Under the pieces are notes generated by a model, which saw only the letters and a list, made by a program, of their open reading frames with translations, made no database searches and had not been told where the DNA came from. DNA of 64,000 nt, from positions 1 through 64,000 of the forward strand of contig NOWV01000023.1 of NCBI GenBank assembly GCA_003344405.1, read 5' to 3'. The stretch is from Trichoplax sp. H2. Its lineage: Eukaryota > Placozoa > Uniplacotomia > Trichoplacea. Both the position numbers and the translations under genes were made by a program. Below, one piece after another: positions 63,647 to 64,000 of the stretch (its first letter is position 1; each line of letters starts with the position of its first letter).

Positions 63647-63829
63647 ATGAATTTTAGTCTACCAAAGCTAAGGTGCCGTGAAATAATTTCAGTTACTAAT
63701 CGTTTCATTCCTTTATTTATATCCTATGTACTTAAAACCGAATTGGATAGATATCATTATTATGGAATTGGAATCAAAGAATCCTCACCATATTATAATG
63801 GCTTGCACTCTTTTTCCGGTTTGACAAGG
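63647..63829 (+). CDS. Candidate internal exon at the window's right end
   Basis: An acceptor (CACCCTGCAG) and donor (ACAAG|GTAAAT) bound an open frame that includes KTELDRYHYYGIGIKESSPY and YNGLHSFSGL. Incoming phase 0, which fits the exon ending at 59779. Not recognised. Confidence 0.25.
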
Positions 63830-64000
63830 TAAATATGATAAAATTTATAGTTCTAAAAACATCTCAGAAGAAATTTTATACGTGTGGGCGAAAGAGCAAG
63901 TATACATCTGCTTATCTATTTATTTATGATACCAAGAATTTTTATTTCGGCTAAAATTGAATTAAAATTTTTGTTGAATAATACTGCAATTGCAAAAGTT

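Overview
The window looks like nuclear DNA of an early-branching animal, most likely a placozoan (Trichoplax-like). The evidence is AT-rich DNA, genes split by short GT-AG introns (mostly about 50-250 bp), single-exon class A GPCRs scattered through long gene-poor stretches, and a set of ordinary animal genes. The species is inferred; no marker gene was seen. Four short runs of N show that this is a scaffold with gaps.

Layout. (1) 1-31 kb is AT-rich and gene-poor. It holds four intronless plus-strand class A GPCR genes (3813-4871, 10017-11045, 21118-22179, 29595-30608). The intergenic DNA between them carries several old tandem duplications, and an inverted repeat (1-395 against about 27050-27800) brackets the first three genes. 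(2) 31-51.4 kb is a compact block of housekeeping-type genes. A nine-exon Dicer (33281-38403, +) runs tail-to-tail with a five-exon ZFAND2A-like AN1 zinc-finger gene (39949-38698, -). Intronless OCIAD1 follows (41614-42441, +), then an NADP-type isocitrate dehydrogenase in at least 12 exons (47558-43689, -) ending in a peroxisomal SKL signal, then a four-exon Golgi SNARE of BET1L/GS15 type (50466-51325, +). The two intergenic regions that separate head-to-head genes (39950-41613 and 47559-50465) are packed with palindromic GTAC-core repeats. The first also holds a perfect three-unit heat-shock element and a perfect CRE. (3) 51.4-64 kb is gene-poor again. It has gapped duplicated blocks at 51912-52979 (also copied at 27257), an interstitial telomere-like repeat, and a few phase-compatible candidate exons of an unrecognised gene.

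The most interesting gene is the Dicer. Its helicase, dimerization, platform/PAZ and RNase IIIb regions look intact. The RNase IIIa domain has lost three of its four catalytic acidic residues, and no C-terminal double-stranded-RNA-binding domain is visible. It could therefore cut only one strand per binding event, or act as a nicking or binding factor. The ZFAND2A, Dicer, IDH and BET1L gene models were assembled by hand from splice signals, reading-frame phase and family similarity. All internal phases agree.
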